Shown here: piece after piece, positions 39,101 through 47,982 of the stretch
Layout of the letters: each line of letters opens with the position of its first letter
Numbering within the stretch: position 1 is the first letter of the stretch
Source: Planctomicrobium sp051465645
GTDB lineage: Bacteria > Planctomycetota > Planctomycetia > Planctomycetales > Planctomycetaceae
DNA: 64,000 nt
Direction of reading: 5' to 3'
NCBI RefSeq assembly: GCF_051465645.1
Contig: NZ_CP195790.1
Coordinates: forward strand, 1,736,001-1,800,000
Notes under the pieces: generated by a model
Database searches by the model: none
Told to the model about the DNA's origin: nothing
What the model saw: the letters and a program-made list of their open reading frames with translations, nothing else
Program-made: the position numbers and the translations under genes

Positions 39101-41945
39101 CGAGCAGGCTCCCATCTGTCGTTCGTTCCGCATCGCTCGCGGTTCGCCATTCCAACAGTTTGCGCTTCGACCAGAACATTCGAAATAACGTCCGGCCGAT
39201 TGCGTCCGCGTTGCAGAATGCTTCATACGGCAGTTGTGCCAACTCCAGCACTCTCAAGTAGAACTGCCGTCTCAATGCAGCAAAGGTAAATCGCAGATGG
39301 ATCTTCAATGGAAGATTGATCGGCTTTCGAACACTGTCTGTTACGAAATCGACAACGAGTGGCATGAACGTGACGACGGCAACGAGAAGAAGTGAGATTC
39401 CAGCAATGGCTGTCGAACATGCCCATGACGCCAGCAGCAACAGCATTGTGAAAATCGGGACGACACTGCGTCGCAGGTTATCGAAGATCTTCCACCGAGA
39501 GAGGAGCGAGAGCGAATTGCGTGTAGCCTTCCCTTCGCGATCAACAATCCACGGCAAGATCCATCGAGCGATCTGCCAGTCACCGCGCGTCCACCGATGA
39601 CGCCGGGACATATCTGCGAGGTAACTGGACGGGAAATCTTCAAACAGTGTGACATCACTGAGCAAGCCAGATCGTGCGTACGCTCCTTCGATCAGATCGT
39701 GGCTGAGAATCGTGTTCTCAGGGAAGTTTTCACAACTGCGTTCGAAGGCTTCAATGTCGTAAATCCCCTTACCGATATACGAACCTTCTGCCGCGAGGTC
39801 CTGATACAGATCCGAAACAACTCGGGTGTACGGGTCGATTCCGGGATCGTCTGTGTTCATTCGGGCGAAGCGTGACTTCAACGCACTCGGCAGACTGATC
39901 CCCACCCGCGGTTGCAGGATTCCGTATCCTTTTACGACCCGTCCCTTCTTTGCATTAAACACGGGTCGATTGAGAACATGAGCCAGAGATCCCACCATTT
40001 CAAACGCTGCGTCTCTTGGCAACTGAGTATCGGTATCCAACGTGATGACGTATCGAGCACCACGGAGCGCATCGATATCACCAACCACATTTGAAAATCG
40101 TCCAGTCCTCCCCTGCAACGTCGCATTCAGGTCAGCAAGCTTCCCGCGTTTGCGTTCATAGCCCATCCAGACCCCTTCCTGTTCATTCCATTGACGTCCT
40201 CGATGGAACAAATAAAAGCGGTCGTTGCAATCATCCCCGTACTTGTCATTGAGCCGCGTAATTCCCTCAGAGATCAGTCGAACAAGTTCGTCGTCGCCTG
40301 GGAGTAACTCTTGATCAGCATCGACGAAATCAGTGACAAGCGCAAAGTGCAGACAGGGATCCTGGTTTGCCAGAAACCGTACTTCCAATGAATCGAGCAG
40401 ACGTTCGATTCCCGCAGCGCCTGTCAGCATCGTAGGAACAGCGACTACAGTTCGGTGCTCTGATGGAATTCCGTTTTCGAAGTCCATTCGAGGAAGGGGT
40501 TCAGGTCGCAATAACTGCGAACCAACCCAGTTCGCCAAAGAAACTCCCAGACTCGACGCTGCCAGCAAGGCCCCCACAGTCAGCAGAGCGAACATCTCCC
40601 CACTCATCGGGTAAAAACTGAGCGCAAAGAGATATGCTCCAAGAGTAATCCCAGTCACAGCAGCGACTGCAAAGAGATAGCACCCCAACGGGGCGAAGCG
40701 ACGAATCTTGTCAATAATGACAGTGAACGAACGGCTCATTTGAACGGCACGTTCCAACTCCAGACGGCCATCATCAATGAGGAAGTAACCTAAATGTGAC
40801 GACCTCGCAGCTGCATCAAGACGACAGGAATCTTCAGCAAGCTGCACTGTCTTCCTGGCGACATCATACTCACTGTACTTGCTGCGACGAGCGATCGCTT
40901 CGACAGCGTGTCGATAACGATCCCGGGTGGCGAAGTCCATCTTCTGATAGACTCCTACTGGATCGTCGGACAATGCTTTTTCAACAATGCTGTGCTTCTC
41001 GACAAAGTCTCGCCAGTTGGAAGCGTCGATAAATCGTAGACTTCCAATGCTGTTTCCAATGGAGACCTGATCAGCGGCCTGTGCCTGCGTTTCAACTGAA
41101 ATCAGATGTTCCGTAGTCAGTCCCTGTTCTGTTAATCGATGCTCCAACCACGAATTCAACAAGGAAAAAATGGGATTCTGACCTTGTATGTGTCGAGTGA
41201 GCTCAGAAATGAAGGCTCCTGACAGCGGCGGCTTGGAGCGCGCCATATCCGCGAGCACCAGAATCAGATCGCTCGGGTGATCCTCAACAACGTGAAACAC
41301 CTGCTCTGCCCATTGAGTTGCAAGATCACGATCATGTCGAGCAGAAGCAATGCGTTTGGCGACGCGTCTCAGATTCTCAATCAATGCAAGTTGCAGCATC
41401 AGCGGCAACGCCCACAACTCGCCGAGTTTCAGATTCTCAACTTCCTGATAGGACGAAATAAACTCGTCCAGACTTGCCATATCAATGTGACCATCAAGAT
41501 GAGTGATGATCTCCAATGCAATCGAATACACGCGTGGAAGCCCGGCGAGTTTCCCGTCAACAAGATGTGGCAGCTGCCTGCTATACGAAGGCGGAAACAT
41601 CCTGCGAATGGACCGGATCTGCTCTTCAATCAGGTAGAAGTTATCGATCAGCCATTCTGCGGCAGGTTCAACACGACGATCCTGACTCGCTGCCGATTCG
41701 ACAAGGTCGTACGTGTCCAACAGAATTTTTTCGTTCTCTGAAAGACGTGAAAGCAGCTGATTTCGAATACGCCCTACAGTTGTGCGATGAGCGGCAGCAA
41801 GAACCTTTGCATGTCGTTCTAGTTGATCCAGACTGAACAACTCATCTCGTAGCGGCAGTTCATTATTTGATTGTGATTTGGTTTCTGAAGAAGCCTGACG
41901 CTTCAATAGTTTGAGAACTCTTGGAGAAATTTCAGAAACAGGCAC
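33198..41945 (-). CDS. Giant cyclic beta-1,2-glucan synthase-like protein (NdvB/ChvB type)
   Basis: A 2915-residue protein with the three-module plan of cyclic beta-1,2-glucan synthases. The N-terminal 400 residues are helical. Two hydrophobic clusters flank residue 420-480 and a second set lies around 830-1010, so the protein sits in the inner membrane. Between them is a GT84 glycosyltransferase domain with VITLDTDTQLP and RHRWTRGDWQ. A glucoamylase-like module (PF10091 type) follows, with NIGMALLSELAAYD and VDSGNLVANL. The C-terminal half is a GH94 phosphorylase-like module with two carbohydrate-binding beta domains and the catalytic GDWNDGMN (D2599 in WND). The GTG start at 41945 has AAAGGAAGA upstream. 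Such proteins make osmoregulated periplasmic glucans; the products in planctomycetes are not established. Confidence 0.9.
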   Translation of the reverse strand: MPVSEISPRVLKLLKRQASSETKSQSNNELPLRDELFSLDQLERHAKVLAAAHRTTVGRIRNQLLSRLSENEKILLDTYDLVESAASQDRRVEPAAEWLIDNFYLIEEQIRSIRRMFPPSYSRQLPHLVDGKLAGLPRVYSIALEIITHLDGHIDMASLDEFISSYQEVENLKLGELWALPLMLQLALIENLRRVAKRIASARHDRDLATQWAEQVFHVVEDHPSDLILVLADMARSKPPLSGAFISELTRHIQGQNPIFSLLNSWLEHRLTEQGLTTEHLISVETQAQAADQVSIGNSIGSLRFIDASNWRDFVEKHSIVEKALSDDPVGVYQKMDFATRDRYRHAVEAIARRSKYSEYDVARKTVQLAEDSCRLDAAARSSHLGYFLIDDGRLELERAVQMSRSFTVIIDKIRRFAPLGCYLFAVAAVTGITLGAYLFALSFYPMSGEMFALLTVGALLAASSLGVSLANWVGSQLLRPEPLPRMDFENGIPSEHRTVVAVPTMLTGAAGIERLLDSLEVRFLANQDPCLHFALVTDFVDADQELLPGDDELVRLISEGITRLNDKYGDDCNDRFYLFHRGRQWNEQEGVWMGYERKRGKLADLNATLQGRTGRFSNVVGDIDALRGARYVITLDTDTQLPRDAAFEMVGSLAHVLNRPVFNAKKGRVVKGYGILQPRVGISLPSALKSRFARMNTDDPGIDPYTRVVSDLYQDLAAEGSYIGKGIYDIEAFERSCENFPENTILSHDLIEGAYARSGLLSDVTLFEDFPSSYLADMSRRHRWTRGDWQIARWILPWIVDREGKATRNSLSLLSRWKIFDNLRRSVVPIFTMLLLLASWACSTAIAGISLLLVAVVTFMPLVVDFVTDSVRKPINLPLKIHLRFTFAALRRQFYLRVLELAQLPYEAFCNADAIGRTLFRMFWSKRKLLEWRTASDAERTTDGSLLGTYRQMAPAPVIAAGSLILLAVYTPSTIVIVGPLILVWAAAPLITWRISQPIQRRVPKLSEKQLRFLAVLSRKTWRFFEEFVTQEENWLPPDNVSQNSGTVIAHRTSPTNIGMALLSELAAYDFGYCSASQMIARVQGTFSTLSRMERYQGHFYNWYDTRTLVPLNPHYVSMVDSGNLVANLLVLKNGFLELRESPILSPRLFQGMQETLFVLHDVVKESNSNGANYEIIRIVERQLDELRARPTSLNAANSLLTRLNTAAKEMEMRAEAGTDLAWWTATYSRCCRNQLADLQSLACWVLMPTPPKFFCQSDSVPMAGNWFQICEALEQLDQTATLQEVANLREKVISRLEAMPEFASPEMNSWFEQLLESLTRASDNCIMRIETYNQLVSTCNDLADMDFELLYNKSRDLFRVGYNVSERRHDVSCYDLLASEARLASYIVVAQGEFDQSHWFALGRLLTKEGHLPALLSWSGSIFEYLMPLLVMPNFENTLLDQTCRAVVRRQIEYGRRRGVPWGISESGYNLIDQYKTYQYRAFGVPGLGLKRGLAEDIVIAPYATALALMVEPEEACQNLERLAGEGFQGEYGFYEAIDYTPSRIPPGMFHVIVRQFMAHHQGMSFLSLAYLLLNKPMQRRFVSDPTFRSAELLLQERVPKASVPVFPHATEASVTHIASAAEGGGMRVITDPNTSIPAVHLLSNGRYHVAVSNAGGGYSRWQNIAVTRWREDTTCDRKGAFCYLRDVDSGEFWSNTWQPTVTATTGYEAIFTQSRAEFRRIDYEIETYTQISVSPEDDVELRRITLTNLSDKVRTIEVTTYADIVLAPQAQDEAHAAFSNLFVQTEIVPDRNAIFCTRRPRSADEHPPWLTHLMNVHGKVVGETSYETDRMKFLGRQRSVASPAAFDGIKPLSNTEGPVLDPIIAIRKTVQIEPNQSVRIDIVTAVAESRAAIEALTIRNADHHLTDRVFDLAWTHSHILLQQIGATEADAQVYGRLASSIIYPSALHRAKASVLMRNRKGQSGLWGYGISGDLPIALVRIRDGEQIELVRQAVLAHSYWRHKGLSVDLVIWNEDDSVYRQTLQDVIVDIVAASSEASLIDRPGGVFIRRGEQMSDDDRALLQAVARVVLMDDRGTIAEQATRRPKVVNSIPYFKPVLGHVVSETPDPPPHRDLAFFNGIGGFSHDGREYVMILNPGETTPAPWVNVIANAQFGTVISEGGAAYTWAENSHEFRITPWNNDAVGDISGEAMYLRDEETGHFWSPTPLPARGKNSYVSRHGFGYSIFDYTEGGITTELCVYVDIDSPVKFYKLKVHNHSGRTRYLSATAYWELVLGDIRSKLLLHVVTESDTSSGAILAHNVYSQEFNDRVAFMNCSEANRTITGDRREFLGRNGSLAKPDAMRRVRLSGQVGAGYDPCAAIQTPFSLADGSERIITFTVGAARGAGEARMLSQKFRSVEVAHRSIERVWDYWSRTLGVVHLETPDASVNYLVNGWLVYQTLACRMWARSGFYQSGGAFGFRDQLQDAMALIYAEPQILRDHLLRASSRQFIEGDVQHWWHPPVGRGVRTHFSDDYLWLPLATCRYVASTGDTGVLDERVPYLISRPLRDDEESYYDLPQVSEEQGTLYEHCVKAIDFGLKFGEHGLPLMGCGDWNDGMNLVGQHGRGESVWLGFFLFHVLTQFSNLARQRGDVTLADRYNVEAGRLRGNIERHGWDGEWYRRAYFDDGTPLGSAQNQECRIDAISQSWSVLSKAGTQERTKMAMDSVNDKLVKRKDRLILLLDPPFDKSDLNPGYIKGYVPGVRENGGQYSHSAIWTVMAFAELGETERAWELFRLINPISHGATSDDRLLYRVEPYVIAADVYGVNPHTGRGGWTWYTGSAGWLYRLIVESLLGLSLQCDKLRIAPKLPVDWKNFKIHYRYRETFYHITINQNHPGGSNRTLSLDGAAVSEDFIVLQDDRVEHEVVLEINE

Positions 41946-42603
41946 GCTGTTCTTCCTTTCAAAAGCTTCGTAGACCGATCAGGTCAACCACATCGTCACA
42001 CAATCACAGCGTCACCTGATGAGATACGAGCTTCATGACACTGATCTCACCACTTCGATTCAGATTTCAACCTGCCTCTCTGATGCATCGAAACACAACT
42101 CAACAGAGAAGATTCAGGGTGTGTTGAATGCAAGTTGCATTCTCCCGGTTCATTCCTTGCTTAGGGAAAGAACCGCTCTCAAATCACATCAAGCTCAAAT
42201 GTAGTGACCAAACACAGGAAGTGAGACAGAACGGTCAGGCTGACTGATCCATCCCACACATCAACGGAAGGAGAGTGATCGAACGAATTGCAGTTCATTG
42301 ACTTCAATCACGCACACTGAAGCAGCAGACACAGAGAGCGAAGTCCGTAGTCCGAAACAGAATCCATAAGTCCACGATACCGCAGCGCATCCGTTTGACC
42401 ACCCCTGAATTTACAGAGTGTCGCACGGGAAGCATTTTGCGCATGGTCACTGGAAGTGAGATGCATCTAGAGTGAGGAGCATCTGTACGATTCAGAAGTC
42501 GCGTTCGAACTCATCGGTCCGACGATAAAGAAGAAAGCAGTTTGCATGACTGGCTGAGAAATAGCAGTCAAGGAGGACAAGATCAGCAACGTACAGAACG
42601 TTT
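41946..42603. other. Intergenic region upstream of the giant synthase
   Basis: About 660 bases with no convincing gene. It must contain the giant gene's promoter and ends at the stop of the lipoprotein gene. No repeat or strong hairpin was seen. Confidence 0.4.
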
Positions 42604-43464
42604 CTATAACGTGCTATCTGACCGACCAGTTGTTTCGCGGACCGGCTTGACTTGTCGAGTGTCCAGCACCCGAATCAGAATCAAACGTTCGATTCCCCGG
42701 GAGAGATCCGCGCGGAAGAAACGTGATGCAAGGGAATCCGGAGCGTTCGGCTCCATTCCCAGAATGATCACTTCACCGACATTCAAGTCTGCAGAAAGAC
42801 GATGTTGATACAACGGAATCGACTGCTGCTGTTCGCGAAACTGCCAGTCTTCATTTGTGGCAATCGCACGCAGAGCATTCGCTCCGTGTCGAATCTCAGG
42901 AAACAAGGAAACGTTCACCCAACCTTCTTCAACATACTTCGCAGAGAGTCTGAGTAAACAATGCGAATCGTTCAGTTCGAGCTGCTTTGTCCCCTCATTA
43001 TGTTTCAGCGACACCGGAGTTCCGTTCGGTGGACTGGAAATCATCAGCAATGTTTCCTGTCCTGACGGGACGGTATAGCGACGAGGGATCACACGGCGTG
43101 TCGGGTCCTGATCATTCGATAACGCGAAGAGTGATTGCAGCGAGCGCGGCGGACGTGATGGGGACATCGCATAACGAAATCCGTCATCGGTTAAACGCTT
43201 GCGACTCTCGCTCGCCAACGAAGAGATCGGAAAGAGCGAACTCCACAAACTGTCACCAATCAGCGGATCACCGATATGGCGATCCACAAAGAAGACCTCG
43301 ATATCGATGACGTCACGAGGTTCAACGATCGGCTTCAATGGCGACTTGGACACCGTCATGTCCGTCGAGTCCGGGATCATCAACTGGCAACCACCATTGC
43401 CAATTGCCAATAACAGGCAACCAGCAATCGCCAGGCTGATCCAAACTCGATGGGCAGTGAACAT
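42604..43464 (-). CDS. Predicted lipoprotein of unknown function
   Basis: A 286-residue protein. The start at 43464 gives a lipoprotein signal (MFTAHRVWISLAIAG then LLAIGNGGC), so the mature protein begins with CQLMIPD. A 32-codon upstream extension from 43560 lacks a signal sequence. The mature part shows alternating beta-type hydrophobic positions: DVIDIEVFFVDRHIG, SLWSSLF, LLMISS, ILIRVLD-like. No domain could be named. Relatives of this kind are common in planctomycetes and usually uncharacterised. The convergent/colinear neighbours give no hint of function. Confidence 0.6.
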   Translation of the reverse strand: MFTAHRVWISLAIAGCLLLAIGNGGCQLMIPDSTDMTVSKSPLKPIVEPRDVIDIEVFFVDRHIGDPLIGDSLWSSLFPISSLASESRKRLTDDGFRYAMSPSRPPRSLQSLFALSNDQDPTRRVIPRRYTVPSGQETLLMISSPPNGTPVSLKHNEGTKQLELNDSHCLLRLSAKYVEEGWVNVSLFPEIRHGANALRAIATNEDWQFREQQQSIPLYQHRLSADLNVGEVIILGMEPNAPDSLASRFFRADLSRGIERLILIRVLDTRQVKPVRETTGRSDSTL

Positions 43465-43958
43465 GTTTGAAATTGCAGTCGCTATCGCTGTTCCAATTTC
43501 TGCTTCTGACTCGCAGAAACGGGATGAACCAGAGGTCTGACCATCTGTCCACTTCAGCATTCGAATGAATCGAACGCCTGATTACCCAGAATGAGCAGCT
43601 CCCTTTGAGACCGGGGCAGCTTATATTCAAGGTCTGAAATTTTGGTCAACGACCTCTGATCAATTGGCAAGCATTCGTCTGAGATACGGCAGTCAATGCC
43701 GCAAAGCACTCTCAGCGAAAACGCGACCGGCACAAAAGGCCGACATTACGGCCAAGGCCATTCAAGCGAAGTCGCAAGCTTTGTTTAAAAACGCAGCAGC
43801 CTGTGTAGAAAGGGGCTGCGCAACACTCCTCAGAGCAATTTCAGAAATGAATCGCGATCTGACAATCGGGCATCAGCAATTACTCCTGTTAAGAAGACTG
43901 CTGCGCGACCACTTGGTAGACCGCCCCGACCAGGAACGGACGACGGCTGCGGCGATCG
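43465..43958. other. Intergenic region
   Basis: No convincing gene. A plus-strand open frame at 43664-44038 runs into the antisense of the DUF1080 gene and lacks a recognised feature. It is treated as chance. Confidence 0.35.
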
Positions 43959-44729
43959 TTACTTCTCAATCAGGCTTGCAGCAGGCTCGACTTCGGGAGT
44001 CGCCGGAACTGGTTCTTCTTCGATCAGCTCACGAATGATGAAGTTTCGAAAGTGAACTTCAGCCCCTTCGCTCTGCAACCCGACTGCCCCGGAACTCGGT
44101 TGGCTCCCGGCCACTTCACCAACCTTTTGGCCGTTGATGGAGACCGAGATTGTGCCGGCTTTGCATACGACCTGACAACGATTCCAGTGGTTAACAGGCT
44201 TGGCGAACTGCGGCACCTTGCGAATCTCGTTTGAGAGATGCATTCCAGTGCTGGCGAAGGTACTTCCGGCCTCTGGCTGATAAAGTTGAACTTGCACCGA
44301 GGCTGGCCAGATCTGAGGTTCGCCGTTGATGAAAAGCAGAATCCCGCTGTTCCCGTTCTTATCAACCGGATACCGCCACTCCACTTCCAGTTCGAAGTCC
44401 TTGTAAGTCTTCACCGTCTGCAGATAACCATGTGGCTCTCCAGAGCAGATCAGCAGTGGCTTCCCGGTCTCCTGATCCGTAGCGATCCGCCAGGTATCCG
44501 AAATTTTCGAGTTCTGACGTCCAGAGAAATACGTCCATGTTTTGCCGGGGAAAGGACTTTCCGCAGACAAGAGATCGACGGACGCGAATCGGGATTGTCC
44601 CCGAGCTTCGGCACTCGCAAATTCTGGGAACGACAATTCGAAGAACAATACAATTCCAAGCAGGACTCGGAACGTTGTGAAGTGCAGACGACCAGATTGT
44701 TCGTTCAAAATCATTGAAGGGCGCCGCAT
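43959..44729 (-). CDS. Secreted DUF1080 (3-keto-glycoside hydrolase-like) protein
   Basis: A 256-residue exported jelly-roll protein. An N-terminal hydrophobic segment (FRVLLGIVLFFELSF) with cleavage near ASAEA forms a signal. The single DUF1080 domain covers residues about 55-235, with the usual core FELEVEWRYP, NSGILLF, a helix-free NHWNRCQVVCKAG region and GAVGLQSEGAEVHFRNF at the end. It belongs to the same family as the C-terminal domain of the fusion at 4008-5516. The C-terminal tail is Glu/Pro-rich. Met6 is an alternative start. It lies 193 bases downstream of the DUF255 gene on the same strand. Confidence 0.82.
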   Translation of the reverse strand: MRRPSMILNEQSGRLHFTTFRVLLGIVLFFELSFPEFASAEARGQSRFASVDLLSAESPFPGKTWTYFSGRQNSKISDTWRIATDQETGKPLLICSGEPHGYLQTVKTYKDFELEVEWRYPVDKNGNSGILLFINGEPQIWPASVQVQLYQPEAGSTFASTGMHLSNEIRKVPQFAKPVNHWNRCQVVCKAGTISVSINGQKVGEVAGSQPSSGAVGLQSEGAEVHFRNFIIRELIEEEPVPATPEVEPAASLIEK

Positions 44730-44922
44730 GTGCGTGGAAAGGTATCGATAGTACTACTCACGGTGCCGAATAAAGGTTTATGGTAATCCGCAGAATCAGT
44801 GTACGCAAATATATTGGCGAATTCGAAAAGGTCGGACAGAAATTTGCGGGAGTGGTGGATTCATTGCTGCCAAAATGCATCACCAGCAGACTCACCCCGG
44901 CTGCACCGACATGGACGGACAA

Positions 44923-47900
44923 CTATTGTTCAGGCGCGGATTCCTCGCTTCTTTGTTTGGTTTCCGGGGAGTTGATTCGCCTCAAAATCTCTTCAATTTC
45001 AGGAACATTTGCCCGAGTTACTGGCGTTCCTTTTCGGGCAACATTCATTTTTGCAGTCAGGTGAATCTCCTGCGGCGGAAGGCGTTCCTGTCCACGACAC
45101 GGTTGGTAATCAATCCGGAGAGTCAGAACCTGTTCCCCCTGAATTTCTTCAGGCACGGAAATCCAGCCAATGATCGCGGTTTGCCCGGCAATCCCCAACA
45201 GTGAACGCAATCCGTCGGTTTGTGGAACGTCAATCGGGTGAGGAAATCGCATATCTCCAATGGTGACACCAACTGGTGAAACAACTGTCACTTGAAGCGG
45301 GGTCAGCCCGACAGTCTGCTCTTGTGCGGCAAGAATCGTCCAGCCGTCAACAACATTCAGATCGATCACGACTGCACAGCGATGCCCTGCTGGCAACTCC
45401 TGCATCGTCACGAACGCCTGCGCCGTCAAATTCGGGTTCTGCATGACTTCGACCGGAGACGGAATCAGCACTCCCGGCTTCACGATAGGCGCAACAGGCT
45501 CGTCAATTGTCGATCGAATCGAGTTCGATTTCATCTGTGTTGATCGAGTTGCAGATTCAGACACTACTTCAGATTTGACATCCGAACTGATCCCTTTCAT
45601 CCCTTCGGACTTCTTGTCAGACATTGCCTCCGCATTCGTCATCGGCACTGATTCTGGCGCGGATTCAGGCTTCGTCTTCAGGTCCGATGGCATCGCACGT
45701 GGGGTACCTGAATTCTGCAGCGTTGCGTCAGGAAGTTCCTTTGCTTTCGGAGTCGAGGGGAGTTCAGATTTCCCGCTCGGTTTCACGGCATCAACACTCG
45801 GGACATTCTGGCCAGGCGGCACAGAGCGACCGGGGGAACGTCCGGGAGAGCCATCCTTTGATTGACCGGCGTCAGGGGACATTCCAGAGGATTTCGGTGT
45901 GCCCGGAAGTTCTCGTGGTGTCGAAAGTCCCCCAGTGAAGAGCCCTTCCCCAGCTGCTCCCGTTGGTTCCAGACGACCAAACCAATGCAGGTGATCCTGT
46001 AACGCCAGTGCCATCGTCGCAGACCGTGATGGAGTCTGCTCCAGCGATCCACCAAACGCGGCCAGCGTCATTGCTGCATGGCTTCGATACGATTCACCAA
46101 ATCGGGTGCGACTGAGGCGAACAAGATTCTGTGCAGAGACTCCATTACCGGACGGAAGCGCCCCATCCGTCGCAAGCTTCACCCGAGTCATGGGGACCGA
46201 TTGCCCGTGCGGAGTCAGAAAGAACCCATGCTGTTGCTGGTCCCAGAATGCCCCGATCTGTTCGTCGGTCAGACGTCGCGCAGCATTCAGCCACTTCTCC
46301 TCCCCCGTCACATCGTATAACGTCAGCAGACTACTGACGAAACATGCATAGTCATCAAGAATCGCAGGTGGAGCAACTGGCTGATTATGAGCGGTTCTCA
46401 GCAGCCGGCCGGAAGTATCACGATGCAGCGTCAAGATGCGCAGAGCCGCTCGTTCTGCCGCGACCATGTAATCTCGACGCTTCAACACACTTCCTGCTGC
46501 AGCCAGTACACGAATCGCGAGACCATTCGAGCAGGTTAATATCAGTTGACTTCGCTCTGGCGGTTGACGCTGCTGGCGATTGTCAAACAACTTTTTTTGA
46601 ATCTCGGCAAGGCGCACTTCCAGCTCTTTGACTGGCAGTGCGAGCTGACCGGCAATCTCTTCAATCCTGCCGGTCCTCGCCAGAACATACCCTGCCGGAA
46701 ACGTGTGAGGATCGTTCAACCCGTACATCGTCAGGCAAATACGCATCTCGCTGGGACGCAGCAACTGTTCGAGTTCCTCGCGCGTCCAGACATAATATCT
46801 TCCTTCCCCTCCACTGCTGTCGGCTCCGAGAGAGGAATAGAACCCGCCGTCGGTTGCGGTCAGATCCCGGAGAATAAAATCCAAGGTCTGCTCTGCTGTT
46901 CGCCGGTACGATTCCCGGCCAGTGCGGCGATAGGCATCAAAGTAGACCTCGGCAAGCAGCGCATTGTCTGTCAGAAGTTTCTGAAATCGAGGGACAGTCC
47001 AATCTGCATTCGATGCCCCATGATGAAATCCGCCGCCAATCGCATCATAGATGCCGCTGTCTCCCAGCTTTCGCAAGACCTGATCAACAAGAGACACTGG
47101 ATTCAGTGTCGCCTCAACAGGCTTTGCGGACTGTGACTGAAGCAGTTGCAGACAGAATGGGTCCACACGATAGCGCAAGTCGGAAGCAATCTCCGGTGAG
47201 TCAGATGTTCCTTCCGACAAGCCCGCCATCAAACTGACATTTGCAGTGACGGACTGCACAACAACATCGACCAGTTGTTGATCGACGGATGCAGTGGACT
47301 TCCCTGGCTGGAACTTCCTGGTAACTTGCTTCCCGATCATGCCTGCCGTACTGCGAGCATCGATCTCGCGAGTCGTCCATGCCTGATGAACATGTCGCAA
47401 CACCGACGCGAACCCCGGCTGACCGGGCTGGTCATGCAGTGGTGAGTACGTCCCTGCTGCAAATGGTTCCTGCTCGGGAGTGAGAAACAGGACAGCCGGC
47501 CATTGGAGTTGCGTTGAAGTCTTGGCCAGACGCAGATACTCCTGTTTGGCAATCTGATAAACAGTTGCCAGCTCTGGATGGAGCTCTTGATCAAGGTAAA
47601 TGCAGGTAAAATTGCGGTTAAGTTCGTCAGCAATCTCGGGCAGCGAGAGCACCTCCCGCTGCATCGCCTGACTCCAGTGATCCGCCTGATCAGCAATGAA
47701 TAGAAAGATCGGCTGCTTCTTTTCAACCGCAGCTTGAAACGTTTCACTGCTCCACAACTGCCACTTCACCAGTGCTGTTGGCGAAGAGGTGACAGTTCCG
47801 GTTCCGGCTGGAGAAAACTGTTTGGCACGTTCTTGTGCATTGTTTGCTGATGTCGGTTGGGCCCATCCTGACTGAACAGATCCAAGCAACCATGCTCCGA

Positions 47901-47982
47901 CAAGAAATGCCACACACCCCTTCTGAAAGATGAAGGGAGTCAGCGCCGCGACTGGCGACTGAATTCTGTTGTAGTCCGGCAT
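44923..47982 (-). CDS. DUF255 (thioredoxin-like) / glycan-processing fold protein with lost cysteines
   Basis: A 1019-residue protein of the YyaL/spermatogenesis-associated protein 20 type: an N-terminal thioredoxin-like domain (about 70-215) followed by an (alpha/alpha) toroid (about 240-670). A signal peptide precedes it (hydrophobic 14-37, AQPTS cleavage). In most members the thioredoxin part has CHWCHVM; here the position reads DHWSQAM (101-107), so both cysteines are gone. A low-complexity Pro/Ser/Lys-rich linker (about 690-860) leads to a C-terminal DsbD-alpha-like beta domain with DYQPCRGQERLPPQE, in which only one of the two usual cysteines is visible. The protein is probably periplasmic. 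It is a plausible non-redox relative. Confidence 0.8.
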   Translation of the reverse strand: MPDYNRIQSPVAALTPFIFQKGCVAFLVGAWLLGSVQSGWAQPTSANNAQERAKQFSPAGTGTVTSSPTALVKWQLWSSETFQAAVEKKQPIFLFIADQADHWSQAMQREVLSLPEIADELNRNFTCIYLDQELHPELATVYQIAKQEYLRLAKTSTQLQWPAVLFLTPEQEPFAAGTYSPLHDQPGQPGFASVLRHVHQAWTTREIDARSTAGMIGKQVTRKFQPGKSTASVDQQLVDVVVQSVTANVSLMAGLSEGTSDSPEIASDLRYRVDPFCLQLLQSQSAKPVEATLNPVSLVDQVLRKLGDSGIYDAIGGGFHHGASNADWTVPRFQKLLTDNALLAEVYFDAYRRTGRESYRRTAEQTLDFILRDLTATDGGFYSSLGADSSGGEGRYYVWTREELEQLLRPSEMRICLTMYGLNDPHTFPAGYVLARTGRIEEIAGQLALPVKELEVRLAEIQKKLFDNRQQRQPPERSQLILTCSNGLAIRVLAAAGSVLKRRDYMVAAERAALRILTLHRDTSGRLLRTAHNQPVAPPAILDDYACFVSSLLTLYDVTGEEKWLNAARRLTDEQIGAFWDQQQHGFFLTPHGQSVPMTRVKLATDGALPSGNGVSAQNLVRLSRTRFGESYRSHAAMTLAAFGGSLEQTPSRSATMALALQDHLHWFGRLEPTGAAGEGLFTGGLSTPRELPGTPKSSGMSPDAGQSKDGSPGRSPGRSVPPGQNVPSVDAVKPSGKSELPSTPKAKELPDATLQNSGTPRAMPSDLKTKPESAPESVPMTNAEAMSDKKSEGMKGISSDVKSEVVSESATRSTQMKSNSIRSTIDEPVAPIVKPGVLIPSPVEVMQNPNLTAQAFVTMQELPAGHRCAVVIDLNVVDGWTILAAQEQTVGLTPLQVTVVSPVGVTIGDMRFPHPIDVPQTDGLRSLLGIAGQTAIIGWISVPEEIQGEQVLTLRIDYQPCRGQERLPPQEIHLTAKMNVARKGTPVTRANVPEIEEILRRINSPETKQRSEESAPEQ

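Noticed and set aside
43664..44038. 124-residue plus-strand open frame
   Set aside because: Extends into the antisense of the DUF1080 gene, lacks a ribosome-binding site and any family resemblance.
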